Of a stretch of 16,848 nt of DNA, positions 14,657-16,848 are shown in pieces. Made by a program: the position numbers and the translations under genes. Origin of the DNA: an uncultured Verrucomicrobiota bacterium (GTDB taxonomy: Bacteria > Verrucomicrobiota > Kiritimatiellia > CAIVKH01). The notes beneath the pieces were generated by a model, which ran no database searches, was not told where the DNA came from, and worked only from the letters and a program-made list of their open reading frames with translations. Every line of letters starts with the position of its first letter. Position 1 is the first letter of the stretch. The stretch is from contig CALBHI010000521.1 in the NCBI GenBank assembly GCA_937894535.1, positions 1-16,848 of the forward strand, in the 5' to 3' direction.

Positions 14657-16006
14657 TCAATACTGGTAGCTGCTGCCGCCGATGAATTCGCGGAGCAGGG
14701 CATCCTTCGGGACGACGCTGTCGTCCTCGACGGCGGTGATCTGGTCGAGCAATTCAAAGACCCGGCGGGCGCGGATGTAGGCGTCCTGCCGTTTGGGTTC
14801 GTCGCGGAACAGGTCCATCGCCTTCGGGAAGAACGAGAACAGCTTGGCCTTGTGGATGGGGATCTCGTAGGGCAGGGCGCTGTTGACGAGGTAGTCCGCG
14901 GTGCCGATGAACGGGATAATATTTTTCAGTTCGCTGCGGCGGACGTAGTGCCAGTGGGTCAGGGTCTGGATGGGCTGGAGGTTGCGGTGCCAACTGTCGC
15001 GGATCATGCGGCGGAGCAGGCGGTTGTCGGCCCAGCGCATGAAGTTGTCGTTGGCGTCGCGGAGCTGGCCGAGGGTTTCGATGTAGAGCCTGAATTTGTT
15101 GGCGGCGGGGATGTCGCGGGTCATGTCGCCGTACAGGCCGTGCAGGCTGTCGATGAGCAGGATCTGGTTCGGGGCGAGCGACAGCTCATGGACGTCCAGC
15201 TTGCGGGTGCCGGTCTTGAAGTCGTAGTGCGGGGTCTTGATCGTCTTGCCTTCCAGCAGCTGCACGAGGTGCTGGTTGATCAGGTCGAGGTCAAGGGCCT
15301 GCGGGGTCTCGTAGTCGTAGTCGCCGAATTCGTCCTTCGGGTGGTGGTCGAGGTCGAAGAAGTAGTGGTCGATGTTGATGGCGACCAGTTCGCGGCCGGC
15401 TTTCTTCAGGGCCTCACCGACTTTGATGGTGGTGGTGGTCTTGCCGGAGGAGGAGGGGCCGGCGATGATGGCGATGCGGACGTCGGGGAGGCGGGCGATG
15501 ATCTTCTCCGCGCCCTTCACCACTTCGTTGTGGTAGCGCTCGTTCGAGGCGTGGACGAGGTCGGGGAACTTTCCGGTGGCGATCAGTTCATTCAGCGATT
15601 CCACGGTCTCGCATTCGTGGGCCATGTTCCAGCGCAGGACCTCGTAGATTTTTTTGTAGGGGATGTTGTCGGTGGCTTCGAACCGGTCCATGCGGGCGGC
15701 GCGGGCCTGGGCGCGTTCGTGGCGGTAGATGATAAAGGCGCGGGAGGTACGCACGTGGCCGTTGTTGATCAGCACGGCCTCGACCATGTCCTGGACGTCC
15801 TCGACCGACGGGATGGCTCCCTTGCTGTAGGTGGGAAGGAGCTGTTGCTCGACTTCCGCGGCAAGTTTTTCCGCGGTGGAACGGTCCGAGCCACCTACGG
15901 TGGCGGCGGCCTTGAAGATGGCGGTGGCGATCCGGTCCCGGTCGAAAGGAACCACATTTCCGTCGCGCTTGATGACGTTGCGTGCCGAACGATCCACTGT
16001 ATTCAT
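14657..16006 (-). CDS. ATP-cone domain fused to uridine-kinase/PRK-like nucleoside kinase
   Basis: In this 449-aa protein, residues about 9-100 match an ATP-cone (VIKRDGNVVPFDRDRIATAI), a domain that binds ATP/dATP in ribonucleotide reductase NrdA and the regulator NrdR. Residues about 175-400 form a phosphoribulokinase/uridine-kinase fold: Walker A AGPSSSGKT (182-190), NIDHYF, LLIDSLHGL, and the later HYVRRSELKNIIPFIGTADY and NSALPYEIPI segments seen in long 'nucleoside kinase' proteins. The likely reaction is ATP-dependent phosphorylation of a nucleoside such as uridine, possibly tuned by the ATP-cone. 2-phosphoglycerate kinase of archaea also has an ATP-cone and is an alternative, but the C-terminal motifs favour the uridine-kinase family. 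ATG 16006 is preceded by GGGGGAA. It stands alone, 297 bases after the sigma factor. Confidence 0.87.
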   Translation of the reverse strand: MNTVDRSARNVIKRDGNVVPFDRDRIATAIFKAAATVGGSDRSTAEKLAAEVEQQLLPTYSKGAIPSVEDVQDMVEAVLINNGHVRTSRAFIIYRHERAQARAARMDRFEATDNIPYKKIYEVLRWNMAHECETVESLNELIATGKFPDLVHASNERYHNEVVKGAEKIIARLPDVRIAIIAGPSSSGKTTTTIKVGEALKKAGRELVAINIDHYFFDLDHHPKDEFGDYDYETPQALDLDLINQHLVQLLEGKTIKTPHYDFKTGTRKLDVHELSLAPNQILLIDSLHGLYGDMTRDIPAANKFRLYIETLGQLRDANDNFMRWADNRLLRRMIRDSWHRNLQPIQTLTHWHYVRRSELKNIIPFIGTADYLVNSALPYEIPIHKAKLFSFFPKAMDLFRDEPKRQDAYIRARRVFELLDQITAVEDDSVVPKDALLREFIGGSSYQY

Positions 16007-16050
16007 CGACTTCCCCCGGTTGTGCCCGTATGCGGTTCTTTTCCTGCATC

Positions 16051-16195
16051 CGGAAAGAAACCACAGATAACGCCGATGTTTGTGGATGGTTGGTGGGAGT
16101 CAGGCATGCACGCCAGAAGATCCATTCAGCGTGCCATCGACGTCATCCCGCTCCTCATCTGCGCCATCCGCGTAATCAGCGGTTCTTCTATTCCG
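16051..16195. repeat. ~145-bp imperfect inverted-repeat element (MITE/REP-like)
   Basis: The left end CGGAAAGAAACCACAGATAA (16051-16070) runs on to CGCCGATG at 16078. The right end, read on the minus strand from 16195, is CGGAATAGAAGAACCGCTGA followed by TTACGCGGATG. In the inner 20 bases (16059-16078 against 16165-16184) 16 positions pair. The ACCACAGAT...CGC.GAT signature resembles intergenic repeats I know from many environmental bacterial genomes (recollection, not a search). It carries no transposase and sits just upstream of the kinase gene, between two minus-strand genes. Confidence 0.6.
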
Positions 16196-16249
16196 TATCA
16201 GTTGTATTAGACACGCTACGCCAAGGGGTTCCGGGAATCAAGCCGGGAA

Positions 16250-16303
16250 GGAGCCCGGATGGTCCGGCCGCAGCGGGTGGGCGGCGGACCGGACCGGGGC
16301 TCC
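16250..16303 (-). terminator. Long GC-rich hairpin directly after the sigma factor stop
   Basis: The outer arms GGAGCCC (16250-16256) and GGGCTCC (16297-16303) are perfect, and inner GGTCCGG/CCGGACC and CCGC/GCGG segments extend an imperfect stem of about 20 pairs. It begins four bases beyond the sigma factor stop codon, as expected of a terminator or 3'-stabilising structure. The following bases on the minus strand (ttcccggctt) lack a T-run, so it may be L-shaped/non-canonical or an mRNA-stability element. Confidence 0.5.
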
Positions 16304-16307
16304 GGGA

Positions 16308-16848
<541 letters not shown>

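Noticed and set aside
14394..14660. 88-aa minus-strand frame in the gap between kinase and AMP-binding genes
   Set aside because: It is very Arg-rich, has no convincing ribosome-binding site or similarity, and overlaps the kinase stop; kept as intergenic.
16059..16184. CRISPR-like repeat
   Set aside because: There are only two arms in inverted rather than direct orientation, with no spacer series.
14627..16210. 527-aa open frame on the plus strand
   Set aside because: It mirrors the ATP-cone/nucleoside kinase gene and is a Val/Asp/Gly-rich shadow.

Overview
The window is GC-rich, tightly packed bacterial DNA. It most likely comes from a member of the PVC group (Verrucomicrobiota, Kiritimatiellota or Lentisphaerota). 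The clues are secreted proteins built from DUF11/SdrD_B-like repeats, a TSP3-like calcium loop, a C-terminal 'YAIES...FYRIRF' domain, and a C25 (gingipain-like) peptidase without a type IX sorting domain. This placement is inference; no rRNA or other decisive marker gene lies in the window.

Left block, about 1-8261, all on +. This is an apparent six-gene operon with very short gaps or start/stop overlaps. In order it encodes a very large repeat-rich surface protein (5' end outside the window), a 146-aa protein with a RiPP-leader-like N-terminus and a nine-proline hinge, a C25 cysteine peptidase, a secreted PPC/TSP3-like protein, an S24/S26-type (signal-peptidase-like) peptidase, and an HPr-kinase-related P-loop protein. 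The surface protein ends in a region resembling the pro-region of the C25 peptidase but has no catalytic domain. I regard this combination of leader-bearing protein, kinase, processing peptidase, surface peptidase and peptidase-like decoy as the best candidate for an undescribed system here. No PqqD/RRE protein or transporter is visible in the window.

Middle block, 8336-12662, on +. A SWIM-zinc-finger SNF2/RapA-type helicase is followed, with 4-base start/stop overlaps, by a 74-aa two-helix membrane protein and an EamA/DMT-type transporter. A gap with a hairpin and a 13-base direct repeat ends this block.

Right block, 12825-16848, on -. In direction of transcription it carries the 3' part of a primary sigma factor (RpoD/SigA), an ATP-cone plus uridine-kinase-like fusion protein, and a long-chain acyl-CoA synthetase-type AMP-binding enzyme. 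The gap between the sigma factor and the kinase holds a GC-rich hairpin just after the sigma stop codon and a roughly 145-base imperfect inverted-repeat element of MITE/REP type. These genes look like ordinary chromosomal functions.
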